Part shown: positions 8,580 to 17,459 of the stretch, in pieces
How the letters are laid out: every line of letters starts with the position of its first letter
How positions within the stretch are numbered: position 1 is the first letter of the stretch
Source of the DNA: Hymenobacter aranciens
GTDB lineage: Bacteria > Bacteroidota > Bacteroidia > Cytophagales > Hymenobacteraceae
DNA: 64,000 nucleotides
Reading direction: 5' to 3'
Assembly: GCF_030580865.1 (NCBI RefSeq)
Contig: NZ_JAUQSY010000003.1
Coordinates: 434,001-498,000, forward strand
Notes under the pieces: generated by a model
Seen by the model: the letters and a program-made list of their open reading frames with translations, nothing else
Told to the model about the DNA's origin: nothing
Databases searched by the model: none
Made by a program: the position numbers and the translations under genes

Positions 8580-11500
8580 TTATTCTACCGCCACCCAGCG
8601 CGTGACCGGGAGTTGCCCCGCCACCTGCACGGTCAGCAGATAGGTGCCGACAGCCACCTGCGGGATGGGCAATTCGGCCTGCCGCCCGCCGAAGTTGGTG
8701 TGCGCGACTACCTGCCCCAGCACGTTGCGCAGCGTGGCCGTGGCGGAGGAAGCCGTGGTGGACAGGGCCAGGTGTAATGACCGGCCGTGCTCGGCCGGAT
8801 TGGGCCATACTTCCAGGGCCGGGACCGCCGCCGGGCCGGTAGTGGCCGTGGGCTGGCAGGTTGCCAGCAGGCGGAAATTGCCGGTCAGGTTGGCAAAGCC
8901 CGATACGAACACGAGGTACTCCTGCCCGGCAACGGAATTGAACGTGAGGGCAGAAGCCGGGGCGCAGCCGGCGGCATCGTTGTTGCCGACCACGCAGGTG
9001 TAGGGGCCGCCGCACGCACCCCGAAAGACGAAGAGCTTCGTGTCGAAGTCAGTGGCCGGGTCGCAGGTACTCAGCGCGATGGGGCTGCCGTTGCCCGTAA
9101 GGGTATAGAATACCCCACCCTGGTCGATGGTCGCGCGGCAGAATATTGTGGGGTCGTCGGTGGCGGTGGCGCCGTTGGTGGTGCCCGGCACCGGCACGCC
9201 GCAGGTCAGCGGCAGGGCATCGGAGCAGCGGTCGTTCACCGGCGGCAGATAGCGGGTCTGGAACACCGCCGTGGTGGGCACCGACGCCTGGCCCCCCGCA
9301 CAAGTGCTTTCTACCAGCACCTGGTAGCGGGTGCCGGGCAGCAGTCCCGACAGGGGCGTCGGGCTGCCCGTCACCGTTTGCGTGCTGCTGGCCGGCAGGG
9401 TGCGCACGGTGTAGCTGCCGGCCGCCAGCGTACCCACGAACTCTACCGTGGCCGTCGTCGTCGTGACATTGCGCACGGTCAGCTCCGAGGGTGGGGCGCA
9501 CAGCGGCGGCGCAGGCGTTGTGAAATCAGCCGTGGCGGCGACCGACCGGTCCGCGCCGCAATCCGTGCTGATGGAGACGGTATAGCTGGTGCCGGGTACC
9601 AGCTGCATGAGTGGTACCGGCGAAGTACTCACCACCTGCGCCAGGGTAGCCGGCACGGTCGTGACCAGGTACTGCGTAGCCCCAGCCGCAGGCATAAAAT
9701 TCAACAGCGCCGCCGTGCCGGTGATATTACTCACGGCAAGGGCCGTGGGCGGCGGGCACACCTGCGGGGTGCTGATGGTGAAGTTCTGGTCGGAGATGTC
9801 GAAGAAGTAGCTCGTGGCCGCCTCCACCATCATTCGGGCCTGGGTGGTCTGCACGGCGGGCAGCGTCACCGCGGCCGTGCCGGAATTGGGCGCGCCGGCC
9901 AGCAGCAGCGTGGGATAGGTGTAGCCGCCATCGGTGCTCAGGCGGATGTTTACCGTGGGGCAGTCGACACCGTTGGCGGTGGTGCCGGCTACGTCCCAGG
10001 TCACGGTCTGGGTGCTGCCGCCGGCCCAGGTCAGGGCCGTGTTGGGGGCCGTTAGGCGGAAGGGGCCGGCGGCGCTGGTCACGCGCAGCCGCAGCGAGTC
10101 GCTGGTGCTCACGCCGCCGATGATGCCGGCCGGGCCCCGGTGCTGGTCGCGCACGGTGCAGCGAAACGTCAGCTGCCGGGCCACGGTGGGCAGCCGCTCA
10201 CCCACGCTGGCCGTGTTGCTGACCAAGTCGGCGAGTTGCGGAAAGTAGCGCGTGGCCGGGCGCTGGGGTGGGAAAGAGCGAAACAACGGTACGTTGTCAC
10301 CGGCCACTTGAGCAGTTGTAAGACCTCCGGCACTGCCCCGGTCGATTTGCTCCCAACAGTACGTGAGCGTGTCGGCCTCGGCGTCGGCCCCGTGAGCCGT
10401 CAGGCGGAAGGACGTGCGCGCGGGCAGCACTACGTCGTTGGCCGGCAACTCCACTACCGGGGGCGTGTTGGCCGTCGGGGTCAGCATGGCGCAGGCCGTG
10501 GCCTCGATAAAGGGGCGCATCTCCTCGTAGCTGCCGGCGTGGAAATAAGCATCGGAGTGGGGCTGCACATCCTGCGGCGCACAGATGCCGGCGTAACCCA
10601 TAATGGTGCTGCCCGAGCCGGGCTCCCAGGCGTGGTCGGCGCTGCGGTTGTTGGTGCAGCTGCCGGTGGTGCCGTTGAACGAGTGGCTGGCCCCGAACTG
10701 GTGGCCCATCTCGTGGCACACGTAGTCGATGTCGAAGGCGTCGCCCACCGGGGCCGGCGGCCCGGTCATCCCCCGGGCCTTACGCGGAGTACATACGCTG
10801 GCGTAGTCGGCAATCCCCCCGATATTCAAGCCGAAGACGTGGCCGATGTCGTAATTGGCCGTCCCAATCACGGCGTCCACGTTGGCCTGGTTCTCATTGA
10901 GCATGATGCCGCTACGCTGGTTGGTGTAAGGGTCGGTGGTCGGGTCGAGGTAGATGAGCTGGTCGTTGTTGGGTACCAGCACCAGGCGCACGGCCAATTC
11001 CTTCTCGTACACGCCCACCACGCGGTTAAGGGTCGTCACGAGGGCGGCCAGGGCTAGGAGCCGCGTGCCGCCGTGGAAGGCCGCGTATTCGCCCGTGGCG
11101 GCCAGGGCCAGCCGGTAGGTGCGCAGCAGGCTGCCGCTCCGGCGGGCCAACGGCGCGGTAGCAGAGGCGGCCGGGCGGCGGCTGGTCGGAGGTGCTTCGG
11201 TGGCGGGCTCCACGGCGCAGGTCATGCGCTCGATGGGTGCCGTCCGCATGTCGCGCCGGAAAAAGCTCCGGTAGTGCTGCGTATCGCCGCGCCGGGCGGG
11301 GTCGATGTACACCGTGCCGGTGGTGGCCGACAGCAGCTGAGCGTGAAAGCCGGCCGGCGTCACATCGAGGCGCACGGTGGCGGTGGCGTCGTCGAGGCCG
11401 TAGCCAGTGTAGGTATGAATCAGGGGGTAGCGGGCGGCCAGGGCGGGGGCCATTACGCTGGTTTCCCACACTGCCACGCGGGCCGTGCGGCCATCGGGCA

Positions 11501-11753
11501 GCGGCAGCGCCAGCACCAGCGGCGCGGCGCCGGGCTGGTCCTCGGGCGGGGCCGTCGCCAGCACGACGCGGGCCGCCGCCAGGTCGAGTCGCAGGGGGCG
11601 GGCCTGCGCCAGGGCTGGGGGCCGGCCGACGGCCTCAGTGGGGTCGTCGAGCAGTAGGGTAGTGGGTTGAGCCACGGCCGATAAGACCAGCAGCAATATT
11701 AGGCTCAGGCCGCTGCAGAAGCGGCCGATAGCGGATACGTAAAAAATTGACAT
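8580..11753 (-). CDS. reprolysin-type zinc metalloprotease with fibronectin III repeats and T9SS tail
   Basis: A 1057-residue secreted protein. A signal peptide and propeptide-like region come first. An M12B/reprolysin catalytic domain follows with the zinc motif HEMGHQFGASH (347-357) and a SIMGYAG-like Met-turn (STIMGYAGIC). Beyond it are an Ig-like segment, two fibronectin type III repeats (both with CPPPTALAV/CAPPSELTV openings) and a pre-peptidase-type beta domain (NDRCSDALPL). The end is a T9SS sorting domain (LEVWPNPAEHGRSLHLAL to the C terminus). It should pass the outer membrane by T9SS and act as an extracellular protease. I chose ATG 11753 because it precedes the signal peptide. Confidence 0.93.
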   Translation of the reverse strand: MSIFYVSAIGRFCSGLSLILLLVLSAVAQPTTLLLDDPTEAVGRPPALAQARPLRLDLAAARVVLATAPPEDQPGAAPLVLALPLPDGRTARVAVWETSVMAPALAARYPLIHTYTGYGLDDATATVRLDVTPAGFHAQLLSATTGTVYIDPARRGDTQHYRSFFRRDMRTAPIERMTCAVEPATEAPPTSRRPAASATAPLARRSGSLLRTYRLALAATGEYAAFHGGTRLLALAALVTTLNRVVGVYEKELAVRLVLVPNNDQLIYLDPTTDPYTNQRSGIMLNENQANVDAVIGTANYDIGHVFGLNIGGIADYASVCTPRKARGMTGPPAPVGDAFDIDYVCHEMGHQFGASHSFNGTTGSCTNNRSADHAWEPGSGSTIMGYAGICAPQDVQPHSDAYFHAGSYEEMRPFIEATACAMLTPTANTPPVVELPANDVVLPARTSFRLTAHGADAEADTLTYCWEQIDRGSAGGLTTAQVAGDNVPLFRSFPPQRPATRYFPQLADLVSNTASVGERLPTVARQLTFRCTVRDQHRGPAGIIGGVSTSDSLRLRVTSAAGPFRLTAPNTALTWAGGSTQTVTWDVAGTTANGVDCPTVNIRLSTDGGYTYPTLLLAGAPNSGTAAVTLPAVQTTQARMMVEAATSYFFDISDQNFTISTPQVCPPPTALAVSNITGTAALLNFMPAAGATQYLVTTVPATLAQVVSTSPVPLMQLVPGTSYTVSISTDCGADRSVAATADFTTPAPPLCAPPSELTVRNVTTTTATVEFVGTLAAGSYTVRTLPASSTQTVTGSPTPLSGLLPGTRYQVLVESTCAGGQASVPTTAVFQTRYLPPVNDRCSDALPLTCGVPVPGTTNGATATDDPTIFCRATIDQGGVFYTLTGNGSPIALSTCDPATDFDTKLFVFRGACGGPYTCVVGNNDAAGCAPASALTFNSVAGQEYLVFVSGFANLTGNFRLLATCQPTATTGPAAVPALEVWPNPAEHGRSLHLALSTTASSATATLRNVLGQVVAHTNFGGRQAELPIPQVAVGTYLLTVQVAGQLPVTRWVAVE

Positions 11754-11919
11754 GCGAAGAAAAGGGAAAAGCAACGTGGGACCAGTCGGCAGTACACTGA
11801 CGCTGGCCAAACTCGCTGGCGTTGTCCAGAGGATAGCAGCGAAATGAAACCAGGACGAAGGGTATGGTCCCTGGGAGTTGAAACGTGCGGCCGGTCCGGC
11901 AGAAAAGGGCCCCGAGCGT

Positions 11920-11943
11920 AGCCGTATTTACTGGGGTACGGCT
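11920..11943 (-). terminator. possible hairpin terminator after the alpha/beta hydrolase
   Basis: Stem AGCCGTA/TACGGCT with a 10-base loop, 14 bases downstream of the hydrolase stop on the minus strand. Only a weak T-run follows, so intrinsic termination is uncertain. Confidence 0.35.
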
Positions 11944-11956
11944 AGGCTTTTGCTGC

Positions 11957-13018
11957 CTATCCTTTGCCGCGCAGGCGGTCTACTAGTAAGTAATTTTTAC
12001 CAGGCATTTTACGCCTGGTGACTGCCGGCCGGGATTGCAGCCAGTGGAGCCAGTCGGCGGCTACTTTGTCCCAATTGAAAACGGCATAGTCGGGCTGGCC
12101 ACTGGGAAGGAGCGGAAAGTAATTGTGTTCGGCGCCGATGTAGGGAATGAACATCAGGTTCCGCCGTCCGAGCCGGGCACACTCGACGCGCAGCAAATCG
12201 ACGTAAGGCGCGCCCCAGTCTTTCGTACCGTAAGTAACCAGTACCGGGATGGCAAGCCGCTGCAGCACGGGAGACGCGGGCTGTGAAAACGAGTAGGTTG
12301 CCTTGGGAGTATCACCCAATTTGGTGGTATCACTGCCTGGATTATTTACAACCTGTTGCCAATAATCCAGCGTATTCTCGCCCGTCCGGGTGCTATCCGT
12401 TTCAGTGGCGCGGCCCTGGGCCACCATCGACAGGATGCGGCCGCTCGGGTTGCCCCCGGAGTAGATAAGCCGCGTTACCCGGCGGTACTGCCGGGCCAGG
12501 TGGGCGGCGATGGTGCTACCCTCGGAATGCCCGGCCACCACCAGCTGCTGCCGGCTGGCCCAGGGCTGGCGCCGCAGGTAGCGCAACACGGCCCGGTTGC
12601 GGCGCACATAGTAGGTCAGGTGGTTATTGACGGCATAGCGGGCCGTCGGTGTCCGGCAGGTGAAATTCGACGCCAGGTCGGCCACGTTTTGCTGCAGGGG
12701 CACGCCCGGCTTGCCCACAATCGCTAGGTGGTAAGCGACGCACAGCTTATCCGGCGAGAAGGGAAACACATCGTAGGGTGCGCCGCCCTCCAGCTTTAGC
12801 AGCGGCTGCGGCAGGCTGCCCTGGCAAAACAGCAGTAAGGGCTTGCGCACGTGCTCGTCGCCGGGGCGGGATTTTACGAGCACCTCCACGGTATCATGCT
12901 GGAACAGCAGCTGATAATGGCGGAATCCGTAGACGTCGGCCCGTTGAACCTGCGCGTGCAGGGCGAGGGGCAGCCAGTAAAATACCCCGCCGAGAAGCCA
13001 CCGAAAAAGGCGTTGCAT
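11957..13018 (-). CDS. exported alpha/beta-fold hydrolase
   Basis: A 353-residue protein with a signal peptide (MQRLFRWLLGGVFYWLPLAL). The hydrolase core has the nucleophile elbow VVAGHSEGST (GxSxG), a probable acid in VTYGTKDWGAP and a histidine in IGAEHNYFPL near the end. The spacing suits esterase- or dienelactone-hydrolase-like enzymes of the periplasm. The substrate is unknown. The frame extends 18 codons upstream, but ATG 13018 starts the signal peptide and leaves a 40-base gap to the preceding gene. Confidence 0.88.
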   Translation of the reverse strand: MQRLFRWLLGGVFYWLPLALHAQVQRADVYGFRHYQLLFQHDTVEVLVKSRPGDEHVRKPLLLFCQGSLPQPLLKLEGGAPYDVFPFSPDKLCVAYHLAIVGKPGVPLQQNVADLASNFTCRTPTARYAVNNHLTYYVRRNRAVLRYLRRQPWASRQQLVVAGHSEGSTIAAHLARQYRRVTRLIYSGGNPSGRILSMVAQGRATETDSTRTGENTLDYWQQVVNNPGSDTTKLGDTPKATYSFSQPASPVLQRLAIPVLVTYGTKDWGAPYVDLLRVECARLGRRNLMFIPYIGAEHNYFPLLPSGQPDYAVFNWDKVAADWLHWLQSRPAVTRRKMPGKNYLLVDRLRGKG

Positions 13019-13058
13019 AAGAGTCGGATGTCTGAATGATAAATGGGCTGTAACTCCG

Positions 13059-13346
13059 CTACCGTACCACAACCTGACACCAGATAACCCGGTACCGGCC
13101 CCTGCGTGGGGTGGACTGCGACGGGCGCGACGGGGCCGGTGCCATCGTCGTGGCAGGGTCCGGCGAATACGGTTGCTCGCGCTGGAAAAGCCCGGGCGGC
13201 ACCGGCGCTCCGGCTGGGACGTGACCGAGCCGCGAATGGCTGACCACCGCCTTGGCCGGCCGCCCCGCTCCCACGGCTCCTGCGTGGGACCAGCCCGCGG
13301 CCACTGGCCCGAGCAACAACAAAAGCAGGTAGCCGAAGCGCTTCAT
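13059..13346 (-). CDS. small exported protein, unknown
   Basis: 95 residues starting MKRFGYLLLLLLGPVAAGWS, a plausible signal peptide. A Pro/Ser/Arg-rich tail follows with no recognised domain. It sits 40 bases upstream of the hydrolase gene on the same strand and may be its operon leader. The composition gives little extra support, so it could be a chance frame with a lucky N terminus. Confidence 0.45.
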   Translation of the reverse strand: MKRFGYLLLLLLGPVAAGWSHAGAVGAGRPAKAVVSHSRLGHVPAGAPVPPGLFQREQPYSPDPATTMAPAPSRPSQSTPRRGRYRVIWCQVVVR

Positions 13347-13470
13347 AAGACAGAGTTTTTAGCCGGTGAGGTCACGCTGACCAGAGGCTGCGTTGCTTGC
13401 TGAGAGCTGCAGCATCTGCCTGATTGGGGTGCTATTAGAATGACAGCACAAAAGTAGAAGGCCCCTGAGC

Positions 13471-13588
13471 GGCCGACTTTCGCCAAACGGAGCATCTCCT
13501 TTGCGTAGCGGATTTTATGCAGGGAATAGCCTCTGTCACCGGATAATCCGGCACAGAAAGAAGATGCTCCGTTTGGCGAAAGTCGGCC
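13471..13588. repeat. 118-bp element with 27-bp perfect inverted ends
   Basis: Bases 13471-13497 and 13562-13588 are perfect reverse complements (outer end GGCCGACTTTCGCC), separated by 64 bases. Near its middle is a smaller near-palindrome, CCGGATAATCCGG. It sits between divergent genes (13346 minus, 13697 plus). It could be a miniature inverted-repeat element, a large operator or a strong RNA hairpin. I see no clear target-site duplication. Confidence 0.75.
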
Positions 13589-13696
13589 AGAAAAGGCCCC
13601 GGTAATTTTGTCATCCGATAGCCGCTCAATCGGGGCGACTACCTAAACACGCTAATTTTCAAACACCATTTGACCACCTTTTTTTCTGCACTAAAA

Positions 13697-14221
13697 ATGA
13701 CTGCTGTTTCCAGAATGTGGGCGGCTGGCCTGCTGCTGACAGGCCTGTCGGCCTGCCAGGCCGAAGGACCCGCGCCCCAGGCCTCGTCGAACTTTATCAA
13801 AGTCAATTTCGACGGCCAGACCAAAACCTATACCAACGCCTCGCTGGGCGAAGGCCGCCTGTGTTCCCTTTCCTCCTACAGCATCAGCGGCGGCAACGCA
13901 GCGGGTGACGACTTGAGTATTACCATTTTCGCTACCAAAGCCGGCACTTACCCTTACCGGCAGGATGTGAATGTCTACCATGATGGCAGCCAGGTAGAAT
14001 ACAAAACCGGGGGCGAGGTCTTTAACAACTACAAAGCGCTGGTGTGCCCCACTTCGGCGGGCTATTATTCGACCGTCGGCCAGGTAGTGGTGACGGAGTA
14101 CGTGCCCGGCCAGCGGGTGCGGGGCACCTTCGCCGGGGCCCTGCTCAACCCGAACGACCCCAACGAGTGCAGCAAGCAGGGCAAGCTGTTCAGTGGGGAA
14201 TTTTACTGGGTAAAGCACTGA
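13697..14221 (+). CDS. lipoprotein, unknown (DUF6252-like beta protein)
   Basis: A 174-residue protein with lipobox LTGLSAC near residue 20. The domain beyond (NFIKVNFDGQTKTYTNA, ISGGNAAGDDLSITIF, VRGTFAGALLNPNDPNECSK, SGEFYWVKH) has the alternating pattern of a small beta sandwich or lipocalin-like fold seen in Bacteroidota lipoproteins. The family assignment is by style only. ATG 13697 gives the best signal peptide; the frame opens earlier at TTG. It is the first of four packed plus-strand genes. Confidence 0.75.
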   Translation: MTAVSRMWAAGLLLTGLSACQAEGPAPQASSNFIKVNFDGQTKTYTNASLGEGRLCSLSSYSISGGNAAGDDLSITIFATKAGTYPYRQDVNVYHDGSQVEYKTGGEVFNNYKALVCPTSAGYYSTVGQVVVTEYVPGQRVRGTFAGALLNPNDPNECSKQGKLFSGEFYWVKH

Positions 14222-14228
14222 TAGCGCG

Positions 14229-14810
14229 ATGAGTGCAGCGCTACCCCTCGTCGCCAAGCGGCCCGCTACGGGCGAGGAAGGCGAATACGCAGGTCCGCCG
14301 ACTACTGTGGATACGCGGCTGACGATGGGCCACTACTACTTCTTTGCGGCGCTGGGTGCCAGCCGGGGTATCATCCACGATGCCACCCTGATTACGGGCC
14401 AGGCGCGGTGGCAGTCGGAGGAGCTACAGCTTTGCTTCGAGGCCCCGCCCGACCGGGTGTGGTTCGCCCTGCGCCTGGCGCCGGAACTGGGCCAGGAGCT
14501 GCCGGCCAACTCCTACGCCTTGCGCAGCGCCGCACAGCCACAGGCGCCAGTCGCCGTGGCCTACTACTACGCCCGGCAGCTGGCGGCCAGCAGCCAGGCG
14601 CACGCGCAGCTGGCTCAGCAACTACCGTTTCAGCAGCTGACTGGCCACCTGACCATCTCTGTCTACCACGCACAGCAGCAGCTCCTGAGCGGCTACTACG
14701 AAGTGCGCTTCACCCGACCGCCCGACCCGGCCACTGGCCTTACAGGCCTAGGCTGTACGCTGCTGCTGGCCGGCGAATTTGAGCATCTGGCCGTCACGCG
14801 GGCCACTTGA
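14229..14810 (+). CDS. conserved hypothetical protein
   Basis: A 193-residue protein starting 8 bases after the preceding stop. No signal peptide or membrane segment. The C-terminal part (LTGHLTISVYHAQQQLLSGY, EVRFTRPPDP, GCTLLLAGEFEHL) has the same strand pattern and GEF ending as the preceding lipoprotein. It may therefore be a cytoplasmic or unlipidated relative in the same fold class. Function unknown. Confidence 0.65.
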   Translation: MSAALPLVAKRPATGEEGEYAGPPTTVDTRLTMGHYYFFAALGASRGIIHDATLITGQARWQSEELQLCFEAPPDRVWFALRLAPELGQELPANSYALRSAAQPQAPVAVAYYYARQLAASSQAHAQLAQQLPFQQLTGHLTISVYHAQQQLLSGYYEVRFTRPPDPATGLTGLGCTLLLAGEFEHLAVTRAT

Positions 14811-14845
14811 GCGGCGCTATTACAAGCTTAGCAAACTCTTCCAAA

Positions 14846-15487
14846 ATGAACAGTCTAAAGACGTGTTGCCGCTTGTCGGCCGGGGTCCTGTTGCTGGTGG
14901 CCTGCGCGCCCGATTCGGCAACGACGACCGCTGACCGGCAGCAGCCCGATTCGACGGCGGCCGTGCCGCTACCGCCGGCACGGGAATCCATCGTCTCCAC
15001 GGGGCCCGTGATAGCCGACGACACCGTGCTGCCGGCCAGTATCCGCGTGGGCGGCCTGCCGCTTGTCGTGGACCGGCAGGAATTGCAGCGGCACTTCGGC
15101 CCACCCGATAGTACCTATGTCGCCCGAACTGTCGATGCCGAATCCTGCTTCGAGCCTGACGACGACACGACGGCCCGGTTCGAAGTGTACCAGAACCAAG
15201 TGTACCTGTGCGACGGCGAGCAGCGGACGTTCCTGCAAAGCCAGCGCCGCGCCCCGCACCTGCTCGTGCAACTCGGCACCCGGCGCCTCACCGAGCGCAC
15301 GACGCCCGACGACCTGCAAATCATGTTTCCGACCAGCTACCAGCATTCGCAGCGCGAAGCCGACGGCCGTCAGTATTTCTACTGGTACCCGCCGGCACTA
15401 CTCGCCCCCGACGAATGGTACGTGCTGATAATCGAAAACGGGCGGGCCCGCCAGTTCAAACACCAAGTAAACTGCGTGTATGATTAA
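14846..15487 (+). CDS. lipoprotein, paralogue of the protein at 6792-7403
   Basis: A 213-residue protein with an SPII signal (LSAGVLLLVAC). The mature domain contains ASIRVGGLPLVVDRQELQRH, ARFEVYQNQVYLCDGEQRT and LGTRRLTERTTPDDLQIMFP. These match in order the motifs of the product at 6792-7403. ATG 14846 starts the signal peptide. Its last 8 bases overlap the next gene. No known domain or function. Confidence 0.78.
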   Translation: MNSLKTCCRLSAGVLLLVACAPDSATTTADRQQPDSTAAVPLPPARESIVSTGPVIADDTVLPASIRVGGLPLVVDRQELQRHFGPPDSTYVARTVDAESCFEPDDDTTARFEVYQNQVYLCDGEQRTFLQSQRRAPHLLVQLGTRRLTERTTPDDLQIMFPTSYQHSQREADGRQYFYWYPPALLAPDEWYVLIIENGRARQFKHQVNCVYD

Positions 15488-16103
15488 TTTCCTGTCCTTT
15501 GCCATGGGGCGGTATAGCGTGCTGCTGCTGGCCAGCCTTGGGGCCTGTCAGTCGGCTAGTGAGTCGCGGCCAGCTCTGCCGCCTGCTACGGTCCCGGCGG
15601 CTGCACCCACCCAAAGGCCCAGCCTGTCTCCCGAGCAAACGGCCGTGAGCTTCTTCACCTATTACAAGCGGCACCGGGCGGCGCTGAACGCCCTGAATCT
15701 GGTGGCGAACCTGGCGGATGAAGACACGACCCGCGCCTACGCCATTGACTTCGACCAGACGGCGCAGTTTGTAAATACGTTGCAAGCCAGCGGCTGCGTT
15801 TCGCCTACGTATCTGGAGCAGTGGGACCACTACTTTCACCGCTGGGCCGATTCGCTGCAGCGGCATCCGATGAGTCAGGGCGATGTTGACGGCTTTGCTT
15901 ACGAGCTGGTGCTGGCCTCGCAGGACGGCGACGAATATGTAGATAAGATTGGCCGCGTACCCAAGCAGGTGCGCTACCCAGCCCCCGACCGGGCCCTGGT
16001 AACGGCTGATTTTTCCACCAATCCCCAACTATCCAACAAGAAGCTCTTTCATTTGCGTCACTACGCCAAGGGCTGGCTGATTGACTCGATTACCAGCGAA
16101 TAA
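15480..16103 (+). CDS. lipoprotein, DUF3828-like
   Basis: A 207-residue protein with lipobox LLASLGAC at about 16-23 and a Pro/Ala linker to residue 48. The helical domain (SPEQTAVSFFTYYKRHRAAL to the LRHYAKGWLIDSI tail) resembles periplasmic DUF3828/YqhG-type proteins, which end in the same way. The call is by eye. It overlaps the preceding gene by 8 bases, so the two are probably translated together. Confidence 0.68.
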   Translation: MINFLSFAMGRYSVLLLASLGACQSASESRPALPPATVPAAAPTQRPSLSPEQTAVSFFTYYKRHRAALNALNLVANLADEDTTRAYAIDFDQTAQFVNTLQASGCVSPTYLEQWDHYFHRWADSLQRHPMSQGDVDGFAYELVLASQDGDEYVDKIGRVPKQVRYPAPDRALVTADFSTNPQLSNKKLFHLRHYAKGWLIDSITSE

Positions 16104-16272
16104 CCTGACTAGATACTGGTTGGCGGTGGCCCGAGGTGTGGGCAGTCCTCACAGTCCGCCGCACGCCAGCATCGCGCAAGGCAACCGTTGGCGGCTGGCG
16201 GGCGTCACGCAGGTACGTCCTGGTGGGCGTGGTTGGTTTATATTTGATTGCCTAACCTCTAACACGTTACTG

Positions 16273-17277
16273 ATGGAGCCGTTTTTTCAGTTCCGCACCG
16301 CCGAGTTTACCGATAATTGCCAGACGACCTTGGACGAGCAGGCGGGGCTGCTGCACGCCACCACCACCTGGCAGCAGGCGGGCAGCGGCATGCAGTTCTC
16401 GGATTATTTTCTGGAGGGCTTTCAGTTCACCACCTTAACGGGCCACCTCGCCCAGCCCCTGCGCCTGGAGTTGGCCGTGCAGAAGCCCTGGCTGGCCATG
16501 CTCTATCAGCTCGACGGCCAAATCGACTCGCGGGCATGCGCGCTCCGGCCCCTCATCTTCGGGCAGGGCCACCAGAACATGATGGCCGACGAGGCGCCCA
16601 GCAATTTTTATACGTTTCAGGGCCAGCAACACACCTGCTTCTCGGTGCATTTCACCCGCGAGCTGTTCAGCCAGCTCGTAGCCAGCAACGAGGAGTGGCT
16701 GGGCCTGCACCAGCGGCAATTACAGCAGCCCGAGCCGTTTGTGCTGCTGCCGCCGGGCTCGGTCATTACGCCGGCCCAGCGCGCCATTATCCAGCAGATT
16801 GTGAGCTGCCCCTACGGCGGCGTGCTCAAAAAAATGTTCCTTGAAGCCCGTTTTCTCGATTTGTTTATCGAGCAGCAGGCGCAACTGGCCCGGCTGCTGG
16901 TGCGGCCTGCCTCCCGCGACCGGGACATGCTGCACGCCGTGCGCGACTTTCTGGATGCCCACTACGCCGAGCCGCCGGGACTGCTGCAGCTGGCCCGCCA
17001 GTTCGGCACCAATGACTTCAAGCTTAAAAAGGGCTTCAAGGAGCTGTTTGGCACCACCGTCTTCGGCTACGTGGCCGAGCGCCGGCTCACCGTGGCGCAC
17101 CAGCTGCTGAGCCTCACCAGCCAGCCGGTGCAGGAGGTGGCCGACGCCGTGGGCTTTACCAACCCGGCGCACTTTGCCACGGCCTTTCGCCGCAAGTTTG
17201 GTCTGCGCCCCACGCAGGTGCGGCGCCCGTCACAGCCCGTGGTTGCTGAAGCGTTGGTAGCGTCGCTGGCCGCCTGA
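16273..17277 (+). CDS. AraC-family transcriptional regulator
   Basis: A 334-residue regulator. The N-terminal two thirds are a ligand or dimerisation domain of the type found in siderophore/pesticin-responsive AraC proteins (MQFSDYFLEGFQFTTL). The C-terminal AraC HTH pair starts near residue 235: LLQLARQFGTNDFKLKKGFK, then VQEVADAVGFTNPAHFATAF and FRRKFGLRPTQVRR. ATG 16273 gives the normal length; the upstream open frame has no protein character. The ligand may be a metal-chelator or iron signal, inferred from subfamily style only. Confidence 0.9.
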   Translation: MEPFFQFRTAEFTDNCQTTLDEQAGLLHATTTWQQAGSGMQFSDYFLEGFQFTTLTGHLAQPLRLELAVQKPWLAMLYQLDGQIDSRACALRPLIFGQGHQNMMADEAPSNFYTFQGQQHTCFSVHFTRELFSQLVASNEEWLGLHQRQLQQPEPFVLLPPGSVITPAQRAIIQQIVSCPYGGVLKKMFLEARFLDLFIEQQAQLARLLVRPASRDRDMLHAVRDFLDAHYAEPPGLLQLARQFGTNDFKLKKGFKELFGTTVFGYVAERRLTVAHQLLSLTSQPVQEVADAVGFTNPAHFATAFRRKFGLRPTQVRRPSQPVVAEALVASLAA

Positions 17278-17459
17278 AAACAGGATACGCTGGCCGCGGC
17301 TGGCTGAAAAGCTATTTCACCGAAACGGCACCGCTCGGCATGCCGCGTAGCCGCGCCCGGTTTCCGGCCAGATGCGTCACGAGTGCCTCTTTGTTACTGC
17401 TTTCCAGGTTCGAAGCTGGTAGCAGACTTTCTTCTGTAAAAAAACATTTCAGTAATATT

